Positions 1-5,030 of a stretch of 5,030 nt of DNA are shown piece by piece; position 1 is the stretch's first letter, and each line of letters starts with the position of its first letter. Source of the DNA: an uncultured Eubacteriales bacterium (GTDB lineage: Bacteria > Bacillota > Clostridia > Lachnospirales > Anaerotignaceae); NCBI GenBank assembly GCA_902406135.1, contig CABPCX010000160.1:1-5030 (forward strand), given 5' to 3'. The position numbers and the translations under genes were made by a program. The notes under the pieces were generated by a model. It worked only from the letters and a program-made list of their open reading frames with translations. It was not told the DNA's origin and ran no database searches.

Positions 1-1
1 T

Positions 2-67
2 ATGGGTGCTGACGGAGCCAAAAATCTTCAGAAAGTGCATAATTTGAAAAAGAAATTTTCATTTTAA
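2..67 (+). CDS. possible 3' end of an upstream gene (partial)
   Basis: Frame 2 is open from the window edge to a TAA at 65-67 and reads as a short lysine-rich tail ending LKKKFSF. A hairpin terminator follows about 25 bases later, which fits the end of a + strand transcription unit. Frame 3 is also open, to a TGA at 45-47, so the reading frame is not certain. The fragment is too short to assign to a family and no function is proposed. The terminator implies that it is not cotranscribed with the regulator gene downstream. Confidence 0.35.
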   Translation: MGADGAKNLQKVHNLKKKFSF

Positions 68-92
68 CCCCCATTATTTTTTTATAAAACAG

Positions 93-126
93 GCAGAAGG
101 CCGTTATAACAGGCTTTCTGCTTTTT
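93..126 (+). terminator. intrinsic terminator of the upstream unit
   Basis: The arm GCAGAAGGCC (93-102) pairs with GGCTTTCTGC (112-121) over ten base pairs, including one G-T wobble, around a nine-base loop. Five T residues (122-126) follow, then TATAT. This is a standard Rho-independent terminator shape and separates whatever lies upstream from the regulator gene. Confidence 0.8.
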
Positions 127-180
127 ATATGCAAACCGGTTATTTCAGATAATGATATTAAATATTATAAAAGAGCTTAG

Positions 181-210
181 TATGTTTGAATATGCTTGAA
201 TATGTTCGTT
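181..210. promoter_or_regulatory. tandem operator array (three 10-bp repeats) at the regulator promoter
   Basis: Three head-to-tail 10-bp units lie without gaps: TATGTTTGAA (181-190), TATGCTTGAA (191-200) and TATGTTCGTT (201-210). Read on the other strand they match the TTCAAACATA / ATCGAACATA repeats found in front of the transport operon. DeoR-family repressors commonly bind short direct repeats spaced by about one helical turn. The array covers the -35 region and most of the spacer of the regulator's promoter, so bound protein would block RNA polymerase. Autoregulation by the adjacent DeoR-family gene is inferred, not shown. Confidence 0.65.
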
Positions 211-223
211 TTGATGTTATAAT
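196..223 (+). promoter_or_regulatory. promoter of the DeoR-family regulator gene
   Basis: A consensus -10 box TATAAT (218-223) is preceded by TG one base upstream (215-216), giving an extended -10. The best -35 is TTGAAT (196-201), with a 16-base spacer. Transcription would start near 230 and leave a 5' leader of about 40 bases. The -35 and most of the spacer lie inside the tandem repeats at 181-210. Confidence 0.7.
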
Positions 224-270
224 GTTTATATATACCCGTAAACAGCCGTCTCAAAAGAGGTGTCATCATA

Positions 271-1035
271 ATGAACAAAAATGAAAGATGTCTGGCAATA
301 CTTAACATACTCCAGAAACAGCATAAGGTCGAAGTAAAGGACCTTGCCGAGCGTTTTGGCATTTCTGAAATGACCGCCAGAAGGGACCTGAATCTTCTCG
401 CCCAGCAGTATAATATAACAAGGACCCATGGCGGAGCATTAATGGACAACCAGCCTGTCGTAAGAATGATATCCTTTGACGAGGCCCGCATCTCCCATAA
501 GGAAGCCAAGGAAAAAATAGCCGCAAAGGCCGCTACTCTTATACAAAACGGCAGGAGAGTTTTTATAGACGCAGGCTCCACCACCAGGATAGTTTTAAAT
601 TATCTTGATAAGGATACAAGGGCCGTAATAGTAACAAACCACCTTAAAGTGGCTGAACATGCCCTTCTTTTCGACAATTTGTCGGTTATAATGCTTGGCG
701 GCGAAATGATAAGAATAACAAACTGCAGCTCAGGAAGCGTCGCAGAGGAACAGATAAAAAAATATCAGCTGGATATGGCATTTATAGGCGCCGCCGCCAT
801 AGGTGCGGACGGAAAGCTTTATGACGGCTACTCTCCAGAAGCGAGATTTAAAAGCTCCATATTTTCCGTGGCGAAAAAAATATATCTTCTGACGGATTCC
901 TCTAAATTCAATACCTATGACCTTAACGGGTTTGCCAACCTGTCTCAGGTAAGCGCAGTCATCACCGATTCGGGCATAGACGAGGAAGGCCTTAATCTCT
1001 TAAAAAAATATAACGTTGACGTTATAATAGCGTAA
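271..1035 (+). CDS. DeoR-family transcriptional repressor of the sugar-transport operon
   Basis: This 254-residue protein has the usual length and layout of DeoR/GlpR regulators. The N-terminal winged helix-turn-helix spans about residues 5-56; its recognition helix is around S32-L43 (ISEMTARRDLNLL), followed by the RTHGGA wing/hinge at 51-56. The C-terminal DeoRC domain, from about 75 to 235, is related to sugar-phosphate isomerases. It shows DAGSTT (100-105), LGG (142-144), FIGA (171-174), EA (190-191) and DSSKF (209-213), the motifs that form the phosphorylated-effector pocket in this family. The ATG is supported by AGAGGTG eight bases upstream. The gene is a single unit between a promoter and a terminator, just upstream of the ABC operon that carries the same operator repeats. 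It is therefore the likely local repressor, relieved by a phosphorylated catabolite. The specific effector cannot be deduced. Confidence 0.93.
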   Translation: MNKNERCLAILNILQKQHKVEVKDLAERFGISEMTARRDLNLLAQQYNITRTHGGALMDNQPVVRMISFDEARISHKEAKEKIAAKAATLIQNGRRVFIDAGSTTRIVLNYLDKDTRAVIVTNHLKVAEHALLFDNLSVIMLGGEMIRITNCSSGSVAEEQIKKYQLDMAFIGAAAIGADGKLYDGYSPEARFKSSIFSVAKKIYLLTDSSKFNTYDLNGFANLSQVSAVITDSGIDEEGLNLLKKYNVDVIIA

Positions 1036-1047
1036 ATTCATTAATTG

Positions 1048-1077
1048 TACTGCCAATTTTTTTGGCAGTATTTTTTT
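1048..1077 (+). terminator. intrinsic terminator of the regulator gene
   Basis: A perfect nine-base-pair stem, TACTGCCAA (1048-1056) with TTGGCAGTA (1062-1070), encloses a five-T loop and is followed by seven T residues (1071-1077). It begins 12 bases after the regulator's stop codon. It should make the regulator monocistronic and insulate the transport operon from its promoter. Confidence 0.93.
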
Positions 1078-1126
1078 CATTAAAAAATGTATTTTTAAAA
1101 ATAATTCAATCATTTAACCATTAAAA

Positions 1127-1146
1127 TTCAAACATAATCGAACATA
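1127..1146. promoter_or_regulatory. distal operator pair upstream of the transport operon
   Basis: Two adjoining 10-bp units, TTCAAACATA (1127-1136) and ATCGAACATA (1137-1146), differ only at two positions. They match, in reverse orientation, the units at the regulator's own promoter. The pair lies well upstream of the likely promoter, so if bound it would act through cooperative binding or looping rather than by direct occlusion. Assignment to the neighbouring DeoR-family protein is an inference from sharing of the repeat. Confidence 0.6.
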
Positions 1147-1210
1147 CAAAAAAATCCAATCTTTACTTTAAACTAACATAATAATAATGATTCGCAATAG
1201 CTTTCCCTTT

Positions 1211-1230
1211 TTCAAACACAATCGAACATA
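1211..1230. promoter_or_regulatory. proximal operator pair upstream of the transport operon
   Basis: TTCAAACACA (1211-1220) and ATCGAACATA (1221-1230) together match the distal pair at 19 of 20 positions. The pair starts exactly 84 bases after the distal pair, which is eight turns at 10.5 bp per turn, so both would face the same side of the helix. A weaker unit, ATCGAACGTC (1243-1252), follows 22 bases after the second half, again about two turns. Confidence 0.62.
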
Positions 1231-1239
1231 TATTAATAT
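1211..1239 (+). promoter_or_regulatory. alternative promoter for the transport operon, overlapping the proximal operator
   Basis: TTCAAA (1211-1216) and TAATAT (1234-1239) are separated by 17 bases; each matches four of six consensus positions. The candidate lies directly over the proximal operator pair, as expected of a repressed promoter. Its boxes are weak and the region is so AT-rich that chance matches are likely. The candidate at 1304-1332 has an extended -10 and is preferred. Confidence 0.3.
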
Positions 1240-1303
1240 TAAATCGAACGTCAAATAGACAATTATAACAAATTTCAAGTTAACATTTTATGAATAATCA
1301 GCA

Positions 1304-1332
1304 TTGAAGTACAAAAATCGATATGCTAATAT
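1304..1332 (+). promoter_or_regulatory. likely promoter of the transport operon
   Basis: TTGAAG (1304-1309) and TAATAT (1327-1332) are exactly 17 bases apart, and TG at 1324-1325 gives an extended -10. Transcription would start near 1339 and leave a leader of about 50 bases before the binding-protein ATG. The -10 overlaps the reversed operator unit at 1330-1339, a position suited to repression. If this promoter is real, the TTG at 1304 cannot be a translation start because it lies in the -35 box. Confidence 0.5.
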
Positions 1333-1339
1333 GTTCGTA
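1321..1339. promoter_or_regulatory. reversed operator unit at the transport promoter
   Basis: TATGTTCGTA (1330-1339) is the operator unit in the orientation used at the regulator's promoter, opposite to the upstream pairs. The preceding bases extend the likeness: 1321-1338 equals 190-209 at every base once a two-base gap is allowed. The two half-units are therefore 8 bp apart here rather than 10, which may weaken or alter binding. Confidence 0.5.
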
Positions 1340-1373
1340 CAATCAAATAGAGCTCAGCTAATTCAAAACAATA

Positions 1374-1382
1374 AGAAGGAGG
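1374..1382 (+). promoter_or_regulatory. ribosome binding site that fixes the binding-protein start
   Basis: AGAAGGAGG (1374-1382) is a near-ideal Shine-Dalgarno sequence, eight bases before ATG 1391. The alternative in-frame TTG at 1304 has no comparable site. This decides the start in favour of 1391. Confidence 0.9.
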
Positions 1383-1390
1383 ATATTTCT

Positions 1391-2395
1391 ATGAAAAAAT
1401 TTTTATCTGTGATTTTAGCAGGTATTATGGTTCTTTCCGTAGCTGCTTGTTCTTCAACAGCAGAAGAAACTGAAGAAGGCGGAGAAGAAACAACTGCTGA
1501 GGGTGATGGTACATATACTATCGGTTTCTCACCTTATACTCTTACAAACGAGTACTTTACTGCTGTATTAGACGGTGTTCAGAAGGCTTGTGACGAACTC
1601 GGATGCGAACTCATCTACTTCGATCCTCAGAATGACCCCACACAGCAGGCTTCTCAGATCGATGATATGATCGCTGCAGGAATCGATGCTCTTATCTACA
1701 TCCCTTACGATTCAGCAGGTGCTCATACAGTTCTTCAGACATGTAAAGATGCAGGCGTTAAAGTTATCAACATCGATAACGTAATTACAGAAGATGATTA
1801 TGATCTCGTTGACGGTATCATTGCTTCTGACAATACTCAGCTTGGTTACCTTTCAGGCCAGTGGGTTGCTGAAAACCATCCTGACGGAGCAAATATCCTT
1901 ATCGTTCACCTTCAGACAGCTGAATCATGCATCATCAACGTAGACGGCTTCTGGCAGGGAATCAAAGATAACACAGAAAATCCTGACGCTTTCGTAGAAG
2001 TACAGGTTGTTGAAGGTGCCGGCTCAACAGAAACATCATTCGAAGTTGTATCAGACGCACTTCAGGCACACGACAATATCGATGTAATCTATGCTATCAA
2101 CGACACATCAGCTTTAGGTGCTGTTCAGGCAGTTGCTGAAGCAGGCAAGACAGGTTCAATCGATATCCTCGGAAAAGACGGCGCTCCCATCGGAAAACAT
2201 GCTATCAAAGATGGTACAATGGTTCAGAGCTCAGCTCAGAGACCTACATACATGGGATATACAGGCGTTCAGTCTGCTGTTGCTCTTTTAAACGGTGAAG
2301 AAATCGAGTTCAACACAAGTATCGAATCATACAGCATCACAGCTGACAACATCGATGATTACGATCTTGACGCTTGGGATTCACTTGAGCAGTAA
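1391..2395 (+). CDS. sugar ABC transporter substrate-binding lipoprotein (RbsB-like)
   Basis: From ATG 1391 the product is 334 residues. It begins with a lipoprotein signal peptide: a KK start, a hydrophobic core and the lipobox V17-A-A-C20. Lipidated Cys20 would anchor it to the outer face of the membrane. An acidic linker (about 21-40) leads into a periplasmic-binding-protein type 1 fold (Peripla_BP_4 type). Family landmarks are NEYF (53-56), QNDP (80-83), SDN (146-148), AINDTSALGA (235-244), KDG (262-264) and AQ (282-283). Aligned by eye to E. coli ribose-binding protein, the positions of N13, F16, N64, D89, N190, D215 and Q235 are kept, but R90 becomes N130 and R141 becomes about I181. 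Substrate is therefore unassigned. The frame can be extended upstream to TTG 1304, but that adds 29 residues before the signal peptide and crosses the promoter and leader. The gene contains no ATA codon, unlike its neighbours, suggesting high expression. Confidence 0.92.
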   Translation: MKKFLSVILAGIMVLSVAACSSTAEETEEGGEETTAEGDGTYTIGFSPYTLTNEYFTAVLDGVQKACDELGCELIYFDPQNDPTQQASQIDDMIAAGIDALIYIPYDSAGAHTVLQTCKDAGVKVINIDNVITEDDYDLVDGIIASDNTQLGYLSGQWVAENHPDGANILIVHLQTAESCIINVDGFWQGIKDNTENPDAFVEVQVVEGAGSTETSFEVVSDALQAHDNIDVIYAINDTSALGAVQAVAEAGKTGSIDILGKDGAPIGKHAIKDGTMVQSSAQRPTYMGYTGVQSAVALLNGEEIEFNTSIESYSITADNIDDYDLDAWDSLEQ

Positions 2396-2410
2396 TTTCA
2401 GCTGACTAGT

Positions 2411-2430
2411 CAAACAGTTTAGTCTGTTTG
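2411..2430 (+). other. small hairpin after the binding-protein gene
   Basis: CAAACAG (2411-2417) and CTGTTTG (2424-2430) form a perfect seven-base-pair stem with a six-base loop, 15 bases after the stop codon. No T run follows, so it is not a terminator by itself. It could protect the 3' end of the binding-protein message. A 10-bp palindrome, TGACTAGTCA (2403-2412), overlaps its left arm; I assign it no function. Confidence 0.35.
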
Positions 2431-2487
2431 CTTTAAACAATGAAAGGCAGAGAATTGGCTGACGTGTAAATTGTCTTTGATTATACG

Positions 2488-2524
2488 ATTCGGCTCAAAA
2501 TTTGATTTTGAGCCGAATTTTTTT
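2488..2524 (+). terminator. intercistronic terminator between binding-protein and ATPase genes
   Basis: A perfect 13-base-pair stem pairs ATTCGGCTCAAAA (2488-2500) with TTTTGAGCCGAAT (2506-2518) around the loop TTTGA, followed by a seven-T run (2518-2524). This has every mark of an efficient Rho-independent terminator, yet it sits inside an otherwise coherent transport operon. Partial read-through would give many binding-protein transcripts and few full-length ones, a known way to reach the excess of binding protein that ABC importers need. I found only weak matches to a separate promoter after it (TTGATT 2502-2507 with TATAAC 2526-2531). Confidence 0.92.
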
Positions 2525-2567
2525 ATATAACTCAAAGGCTTGATTTCAAAGAATACGAGGTAGGCTT

Positions 2568-4061
2568 ATGAATGAAACTAAATTGTTAAAGATGGAAAAC
2601 ATCACAAAATCATTTGCTTCAAATGTTGTTCTTACCGGAGTAAATCTTACAGTCGATGAGGGAGAAGTAGTTTCCATACTCGGCGAAAACGGAGCGGGAA
2701 AATCAACTTTGATCAAAATACTCGGAGGAATCTATAAGGCAGACTCCGGAGATATCTATATAAACGGAGAATTAAAAAATATCAGCTCCGCTGCTGTCGC
2801 AGGAGCAAACGGAATCAGGATCATTCATCAGGAAATCATACTTGTTCCTGCTAGAACCATTGCCGCTAATGTTTTTTTAGGCCGTGAGACCAAAAATAAA
2901 TTCGGATTTGTAGACGAAAAGGCAATGGAAAGAGAGACCCAGAAAGTTATAGACGATCTTCATCTTAATCTCAGGGCTGACCAGCTGGTAGAAAATCTTT
3001 CCATCGGTATGCAGCAGCTGGTAGAAATTATTAAAGCCGTTTCAGCTCAGGCAAAAATAGTTGTTATGGACGAACCTACGTCATCTCTTTCTCAGAGTGA
3101 GGTTGAGACACTTTTTGATATCATCCGCCTTCTTAAAAAGAAAGGTGTAGGAATAATATATATTTCTCATCGTCTTGAAGAACTCTTCACAATAACCGAT
3201 AAAATAGTAGTTCTCCGAGACGGAAAAATGGTCGGCAGCGTGCCCACTGCTGAGGCCGATAAAGACGAACTTATAAAAATGATGGTCGGCCGAGAACTGA
3301 CCAGCTATTATACAAGAAACAAACACGAAATCAAAGGCGTTTCCCTTGAGGTAAAAGGCTTATCACATAAAGAATATTTCAATGATATAAATTTCTATGC
3401 GAGATACGGCGAAATAATAGGCTTTGCCGGTCTTGTCGGTGCAAGACGTACAGAACTTATGAAAACCATATTCGGTGCCCTTCATAAGTCCGGCGGCGAA
3501 ATATATCTTGACGGTAAAAAAATAGAAATCAAAAAGCCAAGGGATGCCATTGATAACGGTATCGCATACGTTTCCGAAGACCGACGTGCAGAAGGACTTA
3601 TACTTAAAAATGACGTTAAGTTCAATATGGGTCTGGTTTCACTTAAAAACTATATAAGCGGTATAGGCGTTAAACACGCAGCCTGGGACAATATGGTCGA
3701 AGAATACAGAAAGAAATTCTCAATAAAGATCACTTCTTCCAAACAGATAGCAGGCAACTTAAGCGGCGGCAACCAGCAGAAGGTTGTTCTGAGCAAATGG
3801 CTCACAAACGACCCCAGGGTAATAATCCTTGATGAGCCCACAAGGGGTATCGACGTAGGCTCAAAAGCAGAAATTTACGCCATCATTGACGAACTTGCGG
3901 CAAACGGAGCATCCATAATTATGGTATCATCCGAACTTCCCGAAATCATCAATATGTGCAACCGCTGCTATGTGATGTGCGAAGGAAAAATAACCGGCGA
4001 ACTGTCAGAAGAAGAGTTCTCGCAGGAAGCCATAATGAAGTTTGCAACAGACAGAGAATAA
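2568..4061 (+). CDS. sugar ABC transporter ATP-binding protein, tandem ATPase domains (RbsA/MglA type)
   Basis: This 497-residue cytoplasmic protein has the two-domain layout and length of RbsA, MglA and XylG and would power import through the permease encoded next. Domain 1 has Walker A GENGAGKST (39-47), Q-loop Q88, the signature variant LSIGMQQ (144-150), Walker B VVMDEPT (165-171) with D168/E169, and H201 in YISHR. Domain 2 (about 258-497) has a degenerate Walker A, GLVGARRTE (288-296), lacking the GKS/T lysine pattern. It also has SEDRR (336-340), a canonical LSGGNQQ (398-404), Walker B ILDEPT (420-425) and SSE in place of the switch histidine. This asymmetry is usual in the family and not a sign of decay. 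ATG 2568 follows GAGG (2557-2560) by seven bases. The permease gene starts 21 bases after the stop, so the two are surely cotranscribed. The sugar specificity is not set by this subunit. Confidence 0.96.
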   Translation: MNETKLLKMENITKSFASNVVLTGVNLTVDEGEVVSILGENGAGKSTLIKILGGIYKADSGDIYINGELKNISSAAVAGANGIRIIHQEIILVPARTIAANVFLGRETKNKFGFVDEKAMERETQKVIDDLHLNLRADQLVENLSIGMQQLVEIIKAVSAQAKIVVMDEPTSSLSQSEVETLFDIIRLLKKKGVGIIYISHRLEELFTITDKIVVLRDGKMVGSVPTAEADKDELIKMMVGRELTSYYTRNKHEIKGVSLEVKGLSHKEYFNDINFYARYGEIIGFAGLVGARRTELMKTIFGALHKSGGEIYLDGKKIEIKKPRDAIDNGIAYVSEDRRAEGLILKNDVKFNMGLVSLKNYISGIGVKHAAWDNMVEEYRKKFSIKITSSKQIAGNLSGGNQQKVVLSKWLTNDPRVIILDEPTRGIDVGSKAEIYAIIDELAANGASIIMVSSELPEIINMCNRCYVMCEGKITGELSEEEFSQEAIMKFATDRE

Positions 4062-4070
4062 CAAAACTCA

Positions 4071-4076
4071 GGAGGT
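4071..4076 (+). promoter_or_regulatory. ribosome binding site of the permease gene
   Basis: GGAGGT lies six bases before ATG 4083, in the 21-base gap after the ATPase stop codon. It is a strong site and supports the ATG as the permease start, a gene that runs off the window. Confidence 0.9.
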
Positions 4077-4082
4077 ACAACA

Positions 4083-5030
4083 ATGGAAAAGAAAAAGGAT
4101 TTGGTTATTCCGGCTAAAGGCTCATTTCTTAAACGCAATCTCGGAACAATCATAGGTCTCATTCTGCTTGTAGTAATAGTAACTATCAATACGCCAAAGT
4201 TTATGACAGGCTCCAACCTGCTCAACCTTTTAAAGGCTAACTCAGTAAACGCCATAATCTGCTGCGGTATGCTTATGGCAATACTTATGGGCGAGATAGA
4301 TATATCAGTCGGCTCAACAGTAGGTCTTACAGGTGTAATCGGAGCTTATATGATAACAAATATGGAAGCACCCGTATGGGTAACAGTAATCTGCTGTCTT
4401 GCCATAGGAGCTCTTATAGGAACAATAAACGGTATCGCTATTGCATACCTGCAGGTTCCTGCCTTCGTTGCCACACTGGCCACCCAGTGTATAGGACGAG
4501 GCCTTACTGAGATAATCTCAGGTGGTGTAACTATCCGTATAAGAAATGACGCATACACAGCCCTTGGAAATACAAGCTTCGGCGGAGTTTCCATAATAAT
4601 CATCTATGCGGTAATAATCCTTATTGCCACTTGGATACTTCTTAATAAGACACGTTTCGGATATTACATATATGCCCTCGGCGGCAATAAAACAGCCGCT
4701 CAGTACTCAGGCGTAAACGTAAGAAAATACAATATGATTCCCTACATACTTATCGGTGTTCTCTGCGGCATCGGCGGTATCGTATGGTCAGCACGTCTTG
4801 GTTCAGCAGCCGCTACTTTAGGAAGCGGATTTGAAATGGACGCCATCGCAGCGGTAGTAATCGGCGGAACAAGTATGTCAGGCGGTGTTGGTACTGTTGG
4901 AGGAACTTTTATTGGAGTTTTAATTATTGGGGTAATCACAAACGGTCTGAATCTTATGGGCATCAATTCTTTCTGGCAGGAAGTATTTAAAGGCATTATT
5001 ATTCTTGTTGCTGTCGTTATTGATGTAGTA
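4083..5030 (+). CDS. sugar ABC transporter permease (RbsC family), 3' end cut by the window
   Basis: The reading frame runs from ATG 4083 through 316 codons with no stop and reaches the window edge. RbsC-family permeases are about 320-340 residues, so probably only a short C-terminal tail is missing. After a lysine-rich cytoplasmic start (KKK at 3-5), hydrophobic spans follow at about 20-36, 55-70, 76-92, 98-115, 117-137, 169-187, 219-237 and 255-310. Family motifs (BPD_transp_2) are GEIDISVGS (70-78), INGIAIAYLQVPAFVATLA (115-133), the cytoplasmic-loop segment GGNKTAAQYSGVNV (200-213) that should contact the ATPase, and DAIAAVVIGGTSMSGGVGT (253-271). The protein would form the membrane channel, as a homodimer or with a second permease beyond the window. 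The first motif has Glu where ribose permease has the second Gly of GGID, a variation seen among relatives. Confidence 0.95.
   Translation, partial: MEKKKDLVIPAKGSFLKRNLGTIIGLILLVVIVTINTPKFMTGSNLLNLLKANSVNAIICCGMLMAILMGEIDISVGSTVGLTGVIGAYMITNMEAPVWVTVICCLAIGALIGTINGIAIAYLQVPAFVATLATQCIGRGLTEIISGGVTIRIRNDAYTALGNTSFGGVSIIIIYAVIILIATWILLNKTRFGYYIYALGGNKTAAQYSGVNVRKYNMIPYILIGVLCGIGGIVWSARLGSAAATLGSGFEMDAIAAVVIGGTSMSGGVGTVGGTFIGVLIIGVITNGLNLMGINSFWQEVFKGIIILVAVVIDVV

Larger units (their letters stand above)
1078..1390. other. 313-base regulatory intergenic region
   Basis: This very AT-rich stretch between the regulator's terminator and the binding-protein start contains no convincing gene. It holds two 20-bp tandem operator pairs (1127-1146 and 1211-1230), a degenerate unit (1243-1252), a reversed unit (1330-1339), two promoter candidates and the leader with its ribosome binding site. 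No structured riboswitch-like element is evident by eye. I found no clear catabolite-repression (CRE) site. Confidence 0.7.

Noticed and set aside
134..141. The palindrome AACCGGTT as a possible operator for another regulator
   Set aside because: It occurs once, is only eight bases long, and lies about 55 bases upstream of the -35, so chance is the simplest explanation.
177..584. A 135-residue reverse-strand reading frame over the regulator promoter and gene
   Set aside because: It lies antisense to a clear DeoR-family gene, resembles no known family, and would need to begin inside that gene. It is a shadow frame.
1078..1390. A riboswitch or CRISPR-like repeat array in the long intergenic region
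   Set aside because: The repeats are 10-bp protein-binding-type units shared with the regulator promoter and lack regular spacers. No conserved aptamer-like pairing is visible in this AT-rich stretch.
2440..2469. A nine-codon ORF (MKGRELADV) just before the intercistronic terminator, resembling a leader peptide
   Set aside because: It has no ribosome binding site, no run of a regulatory amino acid, and no visible alternative pairing with the terminator stem.
2568..4061. Loss of Walker A and of the switch histidine in the second ATPase domain taken as decay
   Set aside because: The second domain of RbsA/MglA-type proteins is normally degenerate at these places, and the remaining motifs and frame are intact.

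Overview
The window is about 5 kb of AT-rich DNA from a low-GC Gram-positive bacterium, most likely a member of the Clostridia. This is inferred from the purine-rich ribosome binding sites, the lipoprotein-type (lipobox) substrate-binding protein, the short hairpin-plus-T terminators and the frequent AAA and ATA codons. I cannot name a species. All recognisable genes lie on the + strand.

Layout: positions 1-67 may hold the last codons of an upstream gene, followed by a hairpin terminator (93-126). A DeoR-family repressor gene (271-1035) has its own promoter, with an extended -10, covered by three tandem 10-bp repeats. A strong terminator (1048-1077) closes this unit. The next 313 bases (1078-1390) contain no gene. 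They carry several copies of the same 10-bp repeat and at least one plausible promoter for a sugar ABC-transport operon: a lipoprotein substrate-binding protein (1391-2395), a double-domain RbsA/MglA-type ATPase (2568-4061) and an RbsC-type permease (4083 to the window edge, only its last few residues missing). A near-perfect hairpin terminator (2488-2524) sits between the binding-protein gene and the ATPase gene.

Working model: the binding lipoprotein captures a sugar or sugar-like compound outside the membrane, and the permease with the tandem ATPase imports it. The DeoR-family protein represses both its own gene and the transporter through shared repeats, and releases them when a phosphorylated metabolite of the imported compound appears. 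The terminator inside the operon would keep the binding protein far more abundant than the membrane components, which agrees with its distinct codon usage (no ATA codons). The substrate cannot be read from the window. The binding protein keeps most of the polar residues of ribose-binding protein but lacks both of its ligand-contacting arginines, so ribose should not be assumed.

I see no evidence of a new type of biological system. The most informative parts are the operator architecture and the substrate question.
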